A stretch of DNA of 44,652 nt from positions 1 to 44,652 of the IMG/VR virus record IMGVR_UViG_3300015373_000010. One strand, 5' to 3'. This DNA is from a virus. The notes below the pieces were generated by a model. The model saw only the letters and a program-made list of their open reading frames with translations, had not been told where the DNA came from and ran no database searches. Positions 6,343 through 13,124 of this stretch are shown one piece after another. Position 1 is the stretch's first letter; every line of letters starts with the position of its first letter. Both the position numbers and the translations under genes were made by a program.

Positions 6343-6581
6343 GCGGCACTGCCCTCCTCTTTGCGTCCCTGGTTGGCGCGCTTGATCAGCCACTGATCCA
6401 GCAGCCTGGCGTGGATGCGGAAGGCATGCGGCTGAGCAATCACCGGAAAGTCCGGCTCGTAGGTCCAGCGGTAAATCTGGTCGGTGGACACCTGACACAC
6501 GGCGGCGGCTTGCTGGACTGTCAGCAGCAGCACGGGCAGGGTTGCGGTCTCTTCCGCGTCGGCGGCGCCATTCCGCTTCAT
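6339..6581 (-). CDS. MerR/excisionase-type HTH protein
   Basis: 80 residues. LLTVQQAAAVCQVSTDQIYRW is a helix-turn-helix of the MerR-like/excisionase type (HTH_17), followed by a strand with RIHARLLDQWL. It could be an excisionase (the integrase is nearby) or a regulator of the divergent control region 260 bases upstream. Confidence 0.8.
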   Translation of the reverse strand: MKRNGAADAEETATLPVLLLTVQQAAAVCQVSTDQIYRWTYEPDFPVIAQPHAFRIHARLLDQWLIKRANQGRKEEGSAA

Positions 6582-6583
6582 GG

Positions 6584-6784
6584 CTAGGCGACCTCCTGAT
6601 AGCTCTCCGTCTCCCCTTGCAGCGAACGCTCAAGCTCCTGGGCCGCACGCCAGCGGTCCACGGCCTGGGCAATCAGATGCGCGGCCTGAGCGTGCGTTTC
6701 GCGCCGTTCAAACTTGGCCATGCGAACAAGGTCGGAGAACTCTTCAGCCGTGAGCGGTACGTAGATCGGTCTGTCTCTGGCCAC
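6584..6784 (-). CDS. Ribbon-helix-helix-like regulator, first gene of the early operon
   Basis: 66 residues from a GTG at 6784. IYVPLTAEEFSDLVRMAKFERRETHAQAAHLIAQAV has the strand, helix, turn, helix pattern of Arc/CopG-like proteins. The start is uncertain: GGAGG with 7-base spacing favours a CTG at about 6802, while the GTG lacks a good ribosome site. As the first gene beside the divergent control region it is a good candidate for the operon's own repressor. Confidence 0.6.
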   Translation of the reverse strand: MARDRPIYVPLTAEEFSDLVRMAKFERRETHAQAAHLIAQAVDRWRAAQELERSLQGETESYQEVA

Positions 6785-6841
6785 GGCTAGAAAGGCTGCG
6801 CCAGGCAGTCGCCAACCTCCAAGAGAGCCGAGTTTCGCGGC

Positions 6842-6861
6842 CCGGTTCAGGAATGAACCGG
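6842..6861. promoter_or_regulatory. Perfect inverted repeat, candidate operator
   Basis: CCGGTTCA (6842-6849) and TGAACCGG (6854-6861) form a perfect 8-base inverted repeat with a GGAA spacer in the divergent region. Its symmetry and 12-base centre-to-centre arm spacing suit a dimeric HTH repressor. Confidence 0.65.
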
Positions 6862-6883
6862 CACGCAAGACAGTTCCGGCGAT

Positions 6884-6939
6884 TGTGGATAACCTGGGGA
6901 TAACGTGGGGGTTATCAATCGCGAACGGGTCACGATAAC
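6884..6939. promoter_or_regulatory. DnaA box and GATAAC repeat cluster
   Basis: TGTGGATAA at 6884-6892 is a perfect consensus DnaA box in reverse (TTATCCACA). It belongs to a cluster of GATAAC words at 6888-6893, 6899-6904, inverted at 6911-6916, and at 6934-6939. The cluster lies in the divergent region between the replication operon and the integrase side. It could be a replication origin, a host-DnaA-responsive switch, or repressor sites. Confidence 0.5.
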
Positions 6940-6948
6940 GTTGCCGTC

Positions 6949-6977
6949 TTGCAAAGGATGAATCAGGGCGGTATGAG
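6949..6977 (+). promoter_or_regulatory. Candidate rightward promoter
   Basis: TTGCAA (6949-6954) and TATGAG (6972-6977) are separated by 17 bases and each match four of six consensus positions. The transcript would start near 6984 and lead into the GTG at 7045. It overlaps the edge of the GATAAC cluster, so binding there could repress it. Confidence 0.4.
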
Positions 6978-7044
6978 TTTTTAGGTGCGCCTGCGTTGGA
7001 CCGACGGCGCACAGACTTGAGGTGTTTCGGGGGGCAGATGTCCC

Positions 7045-7401
7045 GTGGCGACAGCGGTCTTTGAGGCGAAGCGGCAGTACGCCGAGATCGAGCCAGAACT
7101 CTGGGTCGATCAAGAAGCCCTGTGGTGCAAGCTGAGCGCGGCGCTGGTGGAGTACGCCAGCAACCTGCGCGATGCCACCCGCCCAGCCAAGCGCAAAGGG
7201 GGTCCGGGCCGCAAGCCCGGCTGGGGTGTGCAGCCCCAGGAAGTGCTGGCCCTGGTCGAGGAGCTGCGCGCCGCGCGGGCCAGGGGCGAAGACGTGCCAG
7301 CGGTCATCACCCGTCCGATGCTGGCCAAGGCCGTGGGCTGCTCGCTGTCTGCGGTCAAGCGCGCCTGCCGCAAGGCTGGGCTGCACGGCCACATCTCGTG
7401 A
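7045..7401 (+). CDS. HTH protein upstream of integrase
   Basis: 118 residues from a GTG at 7045. The middle is basic and Gly/Pro-rich (AKRKGGPGRKPGWG). The C-terminus, ITRPMLAKAVGCSLSAVKRACRKAGL, is a helix-turn-helix. It is the first gene of the rightward unit and lies opposite the early operon, so a lysogeny-control role is plausible. A perfect inverted repeat starts 6 bases after its stop. Confidence 0.7.
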   Translation: MATAVFEAKRQYAEIEPELWVDQEALWCKLSAALVEYASNLRDATRPAKRKGGPGRKPGWGVQPQEVLALVEELRAARARGEDVPAVITRPMLAKAVGCSLSAVKRACRKAGLHGHIS

Positions 7402-7406
7402 CCAAG

Positions 7407-7439
7407 CTCGGTATCAAGTCACCATTTGTTGATACCGAG
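7407..7439. repeat. 11-base perfect inverted repeat; possible attP arm or terminator
   Basis: CTCGGTATCAA (7407-7417) and TTGATACCGAG (7429-7439) flank an 11-base spacer in the gap between the HTH gene and the integrase. No T tract follows. A second small hairpin, GCCAGG/CCTGGC (7470-7486), lies downstream. The geometry (11-base arms, 11-base centre) would suit a tyrosine recombinase core or an operator. The attachment site is probably in 7402-7574, but no host half-site is available to confirm it. Confidence 0.45.
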
Positions 7440-7513
7440 TTGGGATTGCCGTACTCTCACGGCCCCGTTGCCAGGCGGTTCCTGGCCCTAAACACAGAGG
7501 GGATGCTGCAAAA

Positions 7514-7542
7514 GCCCCGGCGCCGTTCTAGCGGCCCGGGGC
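7514..7542. promoter_or_regulatory. Bulged hairpin in the integrase leader
   Basis: GCCCCGG, a bulged C, then GCC pair with GGC and CCGGGGC around GTTCTAGC. On the minus strand the hairpin is followed by TTTTGC, so it can also end leftward transcription. It lies 33 bases before the integrase ATG. The same architecture, including the bulged C, recurs before the HNH gene at 11189-11219. Confidence 0.6.
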
Positions 7543-7574
7543 AGGGCACCGTCCTCACGAGGAGTAGTCTCGCG

Positions 7575-8975
7575 ATGACCGTACAGGTCCGTTCTACCAC
7601 GCGCCGAAAGCGCCTATCGAAGACAGAGGCGAGCAGCCTCTACATCAAGCACCTGAAGTCCGGTCCGAACGCCGGCAAGTACCTCGTCTCCGCGCCGCAG
7701 TGCGAGAAGAACGAGCAGGGCCGCACCGTCTACAAGAACTACGGCCCGTACGTCCTGTTCGAGGATGCCGTCGCCAAGCGCGACGCGCACATGGCCGCCC
7801 AGAAGGAAGACGGCGCCAAGCCGGTCAAGCTCGGCCGCGAGGCCACGCCGATGACCCTGGACGACTGGGCCAGGACGCACTGGCTGGAGGTGCTGGTGCG
7901 GCCGAAGCTGTCGGCGACCACGTACGACCAGTACAAGGCGGCGATGGTCAACAACGTGCTGCCGGCCGTGGGCGACCTCGAACCAATGGGCAAGGTTGCC
8001 CTGCGCTCACTGACCAAGACGCGCATCGAGAAGTGGCTCACGGTGCTGACCGAGAGGTCCACCGTGTCGGTCGCCACGTACGCGCTGAAGCGCCTCAAGA
8101 CGTGCCTCCAGGCGGCGAGCGAAGACCCGGAAACGACCGGCCTCAAGGTCAACCCGGCGCGCTACGTCAGCCTGCCAGAGAGCGACGACGACACCGCTAA
8201 GGAGTACGAGGGCAGCCCGCTGGACGCGGGCAAGCTCATCGCGGCGGCCGGTGACAGCCACCTGGCGCTGCTGCCACGCATCGCCACCGACGGCGGGTTC
8301 CGCCGATCGGAACTCCTGGGGCTGCACTGGGAGGATGTGGACTGGGACAACAACCAGATCATCCTGCGCTGGCACCTCGTGGCCAGCGGCAGCGCGGCAG
8401 CTGCCGACCACATCACCGCCTTCCGCCCTGGCACCAAAGCCAAGCAGGGCAAAGGCAAGCGCAAGACCAGCCTCGACTTCGAGCGCGTCAACATGCCGCG
8501 CCGCTCGATGGAGGCGCTGCGCGAGCATCGTGCGCGGCTGATCGAGTACAAGCTCGGCTGCCGCGAGTGGGCGGCCAACGTCGGCAAGCCGGACGCGGTC
8601 TTCTACGCCAAGAACAAGCGCGACCGGACAGGCGCGTCGTACGTGGTGCCGGACCGCCCGGGCGACCCGAAGGCGCTGGTCTTTCCGTCGGCAGACGGCA
8701 CGCCGATGGTGCCGAACAGCCTCACCTCGTGGTTCGCGGGCGTGGCCAAGAAGGCTGGCCTCAACAAGACGCTGCACGACATGCGGCACGACTGCGGCAG
8801 CTTCATGCTGCGCGAGAACGTGCCGCTGACGGTGGTCAGCGCACATCTGCGGCACGCCAACACGGCGATCACCGCCGAGATTTACTCGCACATGCTGCCG
8901 GAGGATGCGCGCATGGGCGCCGACGCGCTCGACCGACTGTATGACCGCCTCGATGCCGAAGCGGTCGCGGTCTAA
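7575..8975 (+). CDS. int: Tyrosine-type integrase
   Basis: 466 residues from the ATG at 7575, set by GGAGTAG at 7561; the much longer open frame upstream is a shadow. There is a basic arm-binding N-terminus, a core-binding SAM-like domain around MTLDDWARTHWLEVLV to LKRLKTCLQAA, and a catalytic domain. The catalytic Arg lies in GGFRRSELLGLHWEDVDW, the HxxR in LHDMRHDCGSFML, the second His region in HLRHANTAITAEIY, and the nucleophilic Tyr in EIYSHM. It integrates and excises the phage at attP/attB and marks it as temperate. Confidence 0.95.
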   Translation: MTVQVRSTTRRKRLSKTEASSLYIKHLKSGPNAGKYLVSAPQCEKNEQGRTVYKNYGPYVLFEDAVAKRDAHMAAQKEDGAKPVKLGREATPMTLDDWARTHWLEVLVRPKLSATTYDQYKAAMVNNVLPAVGDLEPMGKVALRSLTKTRIEKWLTVLTERSTVSVATYALKRLKTCLQAASEDPETTGLKVNPARYVSLPESDDDTAKEYEGSPLDAGKLIAAAGDSHLALLPRIATDGGFRRSELLGLHWEDVDWDNNQIILRWHLVASGSAAAADHITAFRPGTKAKQGKGKRKTSLDFERVNMPRRSMEALREHRARLIEYKLGCREWAANVGKPDAVFYAKNKRDRTGASYVVPDRPGDPKALVFPSADGTPMVPNSLTSWFAGVAKKAGLNKTLHDMRHDCGSFMLRENVPLTVVSAHLRHANTAITAEIYSHMLPEDARMGADALDRLYDRLDAEAVAV

Positions 8976-8992
8976 GCAGAAAGGAGTAGTGC

Positions 8993-10198
8993 ATGGCTCC
9001 GCATATCGAGCCAGGTTCACGGTGGATTCTGCGGCGTGGCGACCACGCCGGCACCGTCATTGAGGTAGAGGGCCAGAGCTTCGGCGGCAACATCCGCTAC
9101 CACGTCGTCAAAAAAGGCGACAACACCGGCTCCAGCTCCGAAGACGACTTCGCTCGCACGCACTCCAAGCAGCGGGGGGAGTTCCTCACGCTGTACCAGC
9201 GTGACTACAAGGCCAAGAGCGGCGCGACACACGCCGCTTTTCGCCAGAACAACGCCCTGAGGAAGGCGCAGCAGATGGTCCTCGAACCCGCGCAGGAGGT
9301 GGTCGAGTTAGTGGCCCCTACGAAGATCGAACGCAACGGCACCAGCACCGACCTGGCCGCCAAGTACGGCATCAGCCTGGCCATCGAGACGATCACGCCA
9401 GTGATGGCCCAGGCGTGGCTGGACAGGGGCGGCACCAACCGCAAGCCCAGCGAGCGCGCCATCCAGAAGCTCATGTGGGCCATCCAGCTTGGCGAGTGGG
9501 ACATGACCGGCGAGACGATCAAGCTGGATAAAGACGGCAAGGTCAGGGATGGCCAGCACCGATTACACGCCGTCATCCGCGCCGGCATCCCCGTTGACAA
9601 CATCGTGGTGCGCGGTATCTCCGAGTCGGCCTTCGACAAGATCGACACGGGCAAGAGCCGCAGCATGGCCGACGTGCTGAGCATCCACGGCCACAACCAG
9701 ACCGTCGCCAAGGCCACGGCAGCGCGCGGCCTGATGCTCATCGAGCAGATCGGGCGAATCACCACCGGCGGCTCGCGCCTGGGCACAATCCCCATGCCAT
9801 CCAACGCGGCTGGCCTGGCGTACATCGAGTCCCACCCGGAGGTCAATGAAGGCATCCGCCTGGCCGACAAGGTCCGCGTCGTCGGCGGCTTTGTCGGCGG
9901 CACCGGCTTGTGGGCGATCCCGCTGGCCATGTTCTGGCGCCTCAGCCCCGAGCAGACGGAGGTGTTTGTCGAGAGCCTCGTGGTGGGCGAGATGCTCGAA
10001 CGCGGCAGTCCCATCCTGCGCCTGCGGAACTCCTACCAGGGCAGGAGCCGAGACTGGCACGCGCACGGCGAGGCCCGCGAGCGCCTCGTCGCCATCGTCA
10101 TCAAGGCGTGGAACTTCTGGCGCCGCGACGAGACGGTGCAGCAAATCTCCTGGCACAACACGGGACGCGGGGCCGAGAAGTTCCCGGTACCCGAATGA
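8993..10198 (+). CDS. ParB/DGQHR-type phage protein
   Basis: 401 residues; GGAGTAG lies 3 bases before the ATG. The first 60 residues look like a small beta domain (SRWILRRGDHAGTVIEVEG). The centre, NRKPSERAIQKLMWAIQLGEWDMTGETIKLDKDGKVRDGQHRLHAV, is the DGQHR motif of ParB/Srx-fold proteins frequent in actinobacterial phages. A helical C-terminal half follows. Related proteins are suspected nucleases or DNA-modification partners; which applies here is unknown. It follows the integrase by 17 bases. Confidence 0.8.
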   Translation: MAPHIEPGSRWILRRGDHAGTVIEVEGQSFGGNIRYHVVKKGDNTGSSSEDDFARTHSKQRGEFLTLYQRDYKAKSGATHAAFRQNNALRKAQQMVLEPAQEVVELVAPTKIERNGTSTDLAAKYGISLAIETITPVMAQAWLDRGGTNRKPSERAIQKLMWAIQLGEWDMTGETIKLDKDGKVRDGQHRLHAVIRAGIPVDNIVVRGISESAFDKIDTGKSRSMADVLSIHGHNQTVAKATAARGLMLIEQIGRITTGGSRLGTIPMPSNAAGLAYIESHPEVNEGIRLADKVRVVGGFVGGTGLWAIPLAMFWRLSPEQTEVFVESLVVGEMLERGSPILRLRNSYQGRSRDWHAHGEARERLVAIVIKAWNFWRRDETVQQISWHNTGRGAEKFPVPE

Positions 10199-10422
10199 GC
10201 GTGACCGACAAGGAGACGCTTGGCCAGGAGTTTCGCCGCATCCGCAAGTTCCTGGGCATGACCCAGGACGAGGCAGCTGAATACTGCGAGGTATCAAAGG
10301 TCACCATCAGCCACTGGGAAAACGGCCATCGCCAGTTCAACAGCAGGGAGCAGAGCGCGCTTATCCGCCAGGCGCTGAACAGGCTCAAGCGCAAGCAGAA
10401 GTGGCGGGACCGCAAGCTATGA
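10195..10422 (+). CDS. Xre-family HTH regulator
   Basis: 75 residues from the ATG overlapping the upstream stop (ATGA). FRRIRKFLGMTQDEAAEYCEVSKVTISHWENG is a textbook Cro/C1-type helix-turn-helix, followed by a short basic tail. It is probably an immunity or Cro-like repressor of the integration region. The longer open frame that contains it starts inside the upstream gene. Confidence 0.88.
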   Translation: MSVTDKETLGQEFRRIRKFLGMTQDEAAEYCEVSKVTISHWENGHRQFNSREQSALIRQALNRLKRKQKWRDRKL

Positions 10423-10577
10423 AGTGGCTAGAGTGGTTAACTCCAGCCGTGCTGTTTGTTACCACCACGTTCGGCTACTTGGACGGCCAGTACGGCATGG
10501 CCATTGTGTGCGCGGCGTGCGCCGGGTTCTGCCTGGGCCTGGCGTGCGCGAGGTACGTCATACGGCACTACTCCTGA
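10419..10577 (+). CDS. Small membrane protein
   Basis: 52 residues. The start overlaps the Xre stop (ATGA). Two hydrophobic stretches (LTPAVLFVTTTFGYL and GMAIVCAACAGFCLGLACA) can each cross the membrane. The end is basic. Function unknown; a holin-like or superinfection role cannot be told apart. Confidence 0.65.
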   Translation: MKWLEWLTPAVLFVTTTFGYLDGQYGMAIVCAACAGFCLGLACARYVIRHYS

Positions 10578-10663
10578 TCATCGGCCTGGGCTGGCTGGGC
10601 CTGTCGGTGCTGACCGTCTGGCTGCTCGGGCGCTGGTTCAAGTGGCTGCGAGGCGACTCATGA
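10544..10663 (+). CDS. Possible small single-span membrane protein
   Basis: 39 residues from a GTG inside the preceding gene. It is almost entirely one hydrophobic helix (ALLLIIGLGWLGLSVLTVWLLG) followed by RWFKWLRGDS. The end overlaps the convergent zinc-finger gene by a few bases. The start is weakly supported. Confidence 0.4.
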   Translation: MREVRHTALLLIIGLGWLGLSVLTVWLLGRWFKWLRGDS

Positions 10664-10859
10664 ACCAGGCAGCTTGCGCCGCCCGCGCTTGGTAATCAGT
10701 CGGTCGAGTGCCATGTGGCACTCCTGGCAGATCGTCCAGTGCCTGCGGTACTCGTAGTTGGGCAAGGTCATGTCCAGCACGAGCCACATCTTCGGCGGGC
10801 GGCCTAGCCCTACGATCGTGCGCTGACACCACTCACAGTGGGCCTCGGCGGTGCTTCAT
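10658..10859 (-). pseudogene. Zinc-finger protein with a +1 frame disruption near its start
   Basis: The minus strand encodes HCEWCQRTIVGLGRPPKMWL, then a stretch with YEYRRHW, and ends with CQECHMALDRLITKRGRR: two CxxC pairs in a compact zinc-ribbon layout. This frame has no usable start. An ATG at 10859 (MKHRRG) is in another frame and would join it if one of the three G at 10840-10842 were absent. It is either a decayed gene, a sequencing indel, or a frameshifted product. Confidence 0.5.
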
Positions 10860-10965
10860 GTGCCAGTCATCCCTTGCTCCCTCTAGCCGCCGCCCCGTCA
10901 TCTGCATTGAACCATCTTCGTCGGCTCTCGTGGGCTGAGGTAGCTTAACGATTGAATAAGTACTC

Positions 10966-11078
10966 AATCTCAGTATCTGAGGGGTCTCTGATAGGGTGTG
11001 CTGATCTCAGATGGGCGTTGTGTGGGTATTCCTCCAGAATAGCCCCACTCTCGTTTGGCCTGAGCCTTCCAATCTCAG
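10966..11078. promoter_or_regulatory. Repeated AATCTCAG words in the pre-HNH gap
   Basis: The 330-base gap 10860-11188 has no convincing gene. It is less GC-rich than its surroundings and holds AATCTCAG at 10966 and 11071 and GATCTCAG at 11003. The first is part of the inverted repeat CTCAG-TAT-CTGAG (10969-10981). These may be operator sites for the rightward HNH unit. Confidence 0.4.
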
Positions 11079-11188
11079 ACTGACCTGTTTTGGGGATGTT
11101 TGATGGGTACTGGTTAGCATCGATTACGAAGGTGTTTGGTATGCAGTGTTCGTACTAAAACCCGAGTTCGCTGCCGTCGTAGAATGAA

Positions 11189-11219
11189 GACCCCGGCGCT
11201 GTAAGAGCAGCCCGGGGTC
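11189..11219. promoter_or_regulatory. Bulged hairpin in the HNH leader
   Basis: GACCCCGG, a bulged C, then GCTG pair with CAGC and CCGGGGTC around TAAGAG, 23 bases before the ATG. The architecture is the same as the integrase leader at 7514-7542, with compensating changes in the outer pair and the inner helix. Both leaders end in a similar word (GTAG, one to three bases, CGCGATG). Confidence 0.6.
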
Positions 11220-11241
11220 AGACACCACGGGGGTAGCCGCG

Positions 11242-11625
11242 ATGCCCATCTATCGTAACTCGTCACTTGAAGACCGCTTCTGGGCCAGGGTAGACCGCGA
11301 CCCTGATGGTTGTTGGGAATGGACTGGCGCCCGCTGGGTCGAGGGGTACGGACGACTCAGCCTTGGTCCCGGCGTTGGCCCAAAGAAGGCACATCGCCTC
11401 TCCTGGGAACTTCACTACGGCGCCATCCCTGACGGCCTCGACGTGTTGCACCGCTGCGATAACCCGCCCTGTGTCCGTCCCGACCACCTGTTCGTCGGTA
11501 CTCAAGCCGACAATATGCGCGATGCCCGGGCGAAACATCGCTGGGACAAGGCGCTTCGCAGGCAGAAGATAGCCCGGTACGAGCATGCCCTCGCGGCACT
11601 CCGTCGAAACATGGGCTATCCATGA
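11242..11625 (+). CDS. HNH endonuclease
   Basis: 127 residues. The zinc/HNH core is VLHRCDNPPCVRPDHLFVGTQADNM, with His and paired Cys as in the HNH_3 group. GCWEWTGARWVEGYGRLSL precedes it, as is usual. The C-terminus is basic. It is not next to the terminase, so it is more likely a homing or free-standing nuclease than a packaging factor. It has its own hairpin leader. Confidence 0.9.
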   Translation: MPIYRNSSLEDRFWARVDRDPDGCWEWTGARWVEGYGRLSLGPGVGPKKAHRLSWELHYGAIPDGLDVLHRCDNPPCVRPDHLFVGTQADNMRDARAKHRWDKALRRQKIARYEHALAALRRNMGYP

Positions 11626-11858
11626 CGCAGACTGACCAGTACGTGACCCGCGACGAACTCGCCGCTCGCATGGCCGAACAGGAGCTACGCATGGCCGCAC
11701 GCTTCGCCCAGCTAGAGCTACGCATCGCTGAGTCGGAGAATCGCCTGGCCCAGCGTATGAACGACCTGGCCCTGACGCAGTTGAGGTACATCCAAGGGCT
11801 GTACGCAGCGGTCATCGTCGGCGTGGCGATCCTCGTCGCGGCCAAGGTGTTCGGTTGA
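11622..11858 (+). CDS. Coiled-coil protein with C-terminal membrane helix
   Basis: 78 residues. A long helix with heptad-like repeats (ELAARMAEQELRMAARFAQLELRIAESENRL) is followed by one membrane span near the C-terminus (GLYAAVIVGVAILVAAKVFG). The layout resembles XhlA-like phage membrane proteins linked to lysis. It overlaps the HNH stop by 4 bases. Confidence 0.7.
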   Translation: MTQTDQYVTRDELAARMAEQELRMAARFAQLELRIAESENRLAQRMNDLALTQLRYIQGLYAAVIVGVAILVAAKVFG

Positions 11859-11869
11859 TAGAGATAGAG

Positions 11870-12136
11870 ATGGTTAGCTCTACCAAGTACACACCTAACC
11901 CGGTGACAGCAGCGCTGTTCAATATGCACCCGCCGGGCTTCCAGATCGAGGCTCGTCACTCCGACAACCAGGGGTGGACTGACTACCGGTTCACTCGCCT
12001 GAGCGACGGCGTATGGTGCCAGTATCTCCTTGAGGACCAGATTGCCTATTCTGCCCGCAGCCCGCACGCGGTGGCTGCAATGGTTCTAAAGGTCGCGCTC
12101 GCGAAGTTTGATAGCGATAAGTGCCGTTATGGCTGA
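11870..12136 (+). CDS. Hypothetical protein
   Basis: 88 residues from the ATG at 11870; a TTG at 11855 overlapping the upstream stop would add five. It holds a beta-rich segment (GFQIEARHSDNQGWTDYRFTRL, WCQYLLEDQ) and a closing helix (SPHAVAAMVLKVALAKF). No family recognised. Confidence 0.65.
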   Translation: MVSSTKYTPNPVTAALFNMHPPGFQIEARHSDNQGWTDYRFTRLSDGVWCQYLLEDQIAYSARSPHAVAAMVLKVALAKFDSDKCRYG

Positions 12137-12320
12137 CAAGATTGCCCCCGGCGAACTAATGAACGAGGTCAATGCGCTGACCCGCGAGCGCGACGAACTC
12201 CGCGCCGAGAACAAGCAGTGGCGCGCCGACTGGCTCAACATAGAGGCCGAGAACGAGCGGCTGCGGGCCGAACTGCAGGAATGCCAGGAAACTCTCGGCA
12301 TTGCCGAAGAACTCTTGTAG
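12129..12320 (+). CDS. Short coiled-coil protein
   Basis: 63 residues starting MADKIAPGEL. It is almost all coiled coil (VNALTRERDELRAENKQW and LNIEAENERLRAELQEC). It overlaps the previous gene by 8 bases and ends 2 bases before the convergent leftward unit. Confidence 0.65.
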   Translation: MADKIAPGELMNEVNALTRERDELRAENKQWRADWLNIEAENERLRAELQECQETLGIAEELL

Positions 12321-12322
12321 CT

Positions 12323-12451
12323 TCAGTGAGCGGTGACAACTCGCGCCAGGGCGCTGAACCAGGGTTCGAGCGCGGAGCCGAACCAGAAGATGCCGAGCAG
12401 GATGACGATGGCGACGGCGGCCAGGATGATGCCGTACTCGACGGTAGCCAC
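12323..12451 (-). CDS. Flp-pilin-like micro-protein
   Basis: 42 residues from a GTG at 12451. VATVEYGIILAAVAIVILLG resembles the start of mature Flp/Fap-type pilins (T-x-E-Y followed by a long hydrophobic helix). A short amphipathic end follows. No prepilin leader is present, so it cannot be processed as a normal pilin. It could simply be a holin-like membrane peptide with chance similarity. It is the last gene of the late operon. Confidence 0.55.
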   Translation of the reverse strand: MATVEYGIILAAVAIVILLGIFWFGSALEPWFSALARVVTAH

Positions 12452-12453
12452 CT

Positions 12454-12642
12454 CTAGGGGTGATCGCGCGGGATCATCGCCATACCTCGGAACAGGTCGC
12501 GCTCGGCCGTCACGTCTCGAAGCTCGTACTCAAGCGTCCGTATCTGATCGTTCTTGCTGGCGATCAGCAACCTGAGCAGGAACACGGCGACGCCGATCAG
12601 CCCGCCGAGCAGGCTGGCGATGGTGACGACGTCAATGGTCAC
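12454..12642 (-). CDS. Holin-like membrane protein
   Basis: 62 residues, GTG start overlapping the upstream stop (GTGA). One N-terminal membrane helix (TIASLLGGLIGVAVFLLRLLIA) is followed by a charged coiled coil (KNDQIRTLEYELRDVTAERDLF). The location next to the cysteine-peptidase gene supports a lysis role. Confidence 0.65.
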   Translation of the reverse strand: MTIDVVTIASLLGGLIGVAVFLLRLLIASKNDQIRTLEYELRDVTAERDLFRGMAMIPRDHP

Positions 12643-12956
12643 GAGCCATCGGGCCTGGTGTTGGGCACAAACGGCGAGACGGCCGGCTCCCTGGCCGGAG
12701 CGGGGTCGGGGATAGGCAGGAAGGTTGGCGTAGGAGCGCGTGTCGGGACGGGGAACGGCTCCGTGGCCGGCGATGAGACGGGAAGAACGACAGCGGCGGG
12801 TGCGATGACCAGCGTCGGCGTCGCCTCGGCAAGAGCCTGCTCAGCAACCTGGGCAGATGGCGGGTTCAGCCCAAGACCGACGAGCGCACCGAGCACCCCG
12901 CCGGTCGCGATGTACACGGCGCACTGCACGTACAGGCTGCGCCACCAGATCGCCAA
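12639..12956 (-). CDS. Membrane protein with long Pro-rich tail
   Basis: 105 residues, TTG start directly after the upstream stop. One membrane helix (YVQCAVYIATGGVLGALVGLGL) is followed by an extended Pro/Ala/Thr-rich tail likely to span the cell wall. The topology is spanin-like, but these exist mainly for Gram-negative hosts, so the role is open. Confidence 0.6.
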   Translation of the reverse strand: MAIWWRSLYVQCAVYIATGGVLGALVGLGLNPPSAQVAEQALAEATPTLVIAPAAVVLPVSSPATEPFPVPTRAPTPTFLPIPDPAPAREPAVSPFVPNTRPDGS

Positions 12957-13115
12957 TCAGAGCAGCCTGGCGATTGCCAATCCCGCGATCAGCCCGAAGA
13001 CCACGGTGTTCGACTCAGGCAGCACGCCGACCAGGCCCAGGATGGCGAGCAGCAGCACGATCACCGCGATGACCGCGCCAACTGTTGCCCACGCGGGGGC
13101 GCCTTGAATGACCAT
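12957..13115 (-). CDS. Small two-helix membrane protein, holin candidate
   Basis: 52 residues. The strong site GGAGG stands 5 bases before the ATG at 13115. Two hydrophobic helices (TVGAVIAVIVLLLAILGLVG and VVFGLIAGLAIARLL) are joined by a short polar turn. It lies directly after the peptidase gene, so it is the best holin candidate of the group. Confidence 0.7.
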   Translation of the reverse strand: MVIQGAPAWATVGAVIAVIVLLLAILGLVGVLPESNTVVFGLIAGLAIARLL

Positions 13116-13124
13116 GTGTTCCTC

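Noticed and set aside
7122-7574. N-terminal extension of the integrase to 7122
   Set aside because: It runs through the upstream HTH gene and the hairpin leader; GGAGTAG supports the ATG at 7575.
9910-10194. Upstream extension of the Xre gene to 9910
   Set aside because: It overlaps the ParB/DGQHR-type gene in another frame; the ATG at 10195 has the usual ATGA overlap and gives a complete HTH protein.
10638-10832. 64-codon minus-strand frame at 10638-10832
   Set aside because: Another frame on the same strand gives a proper four-Cys zinc-ribbon protein; this one is its shadow.
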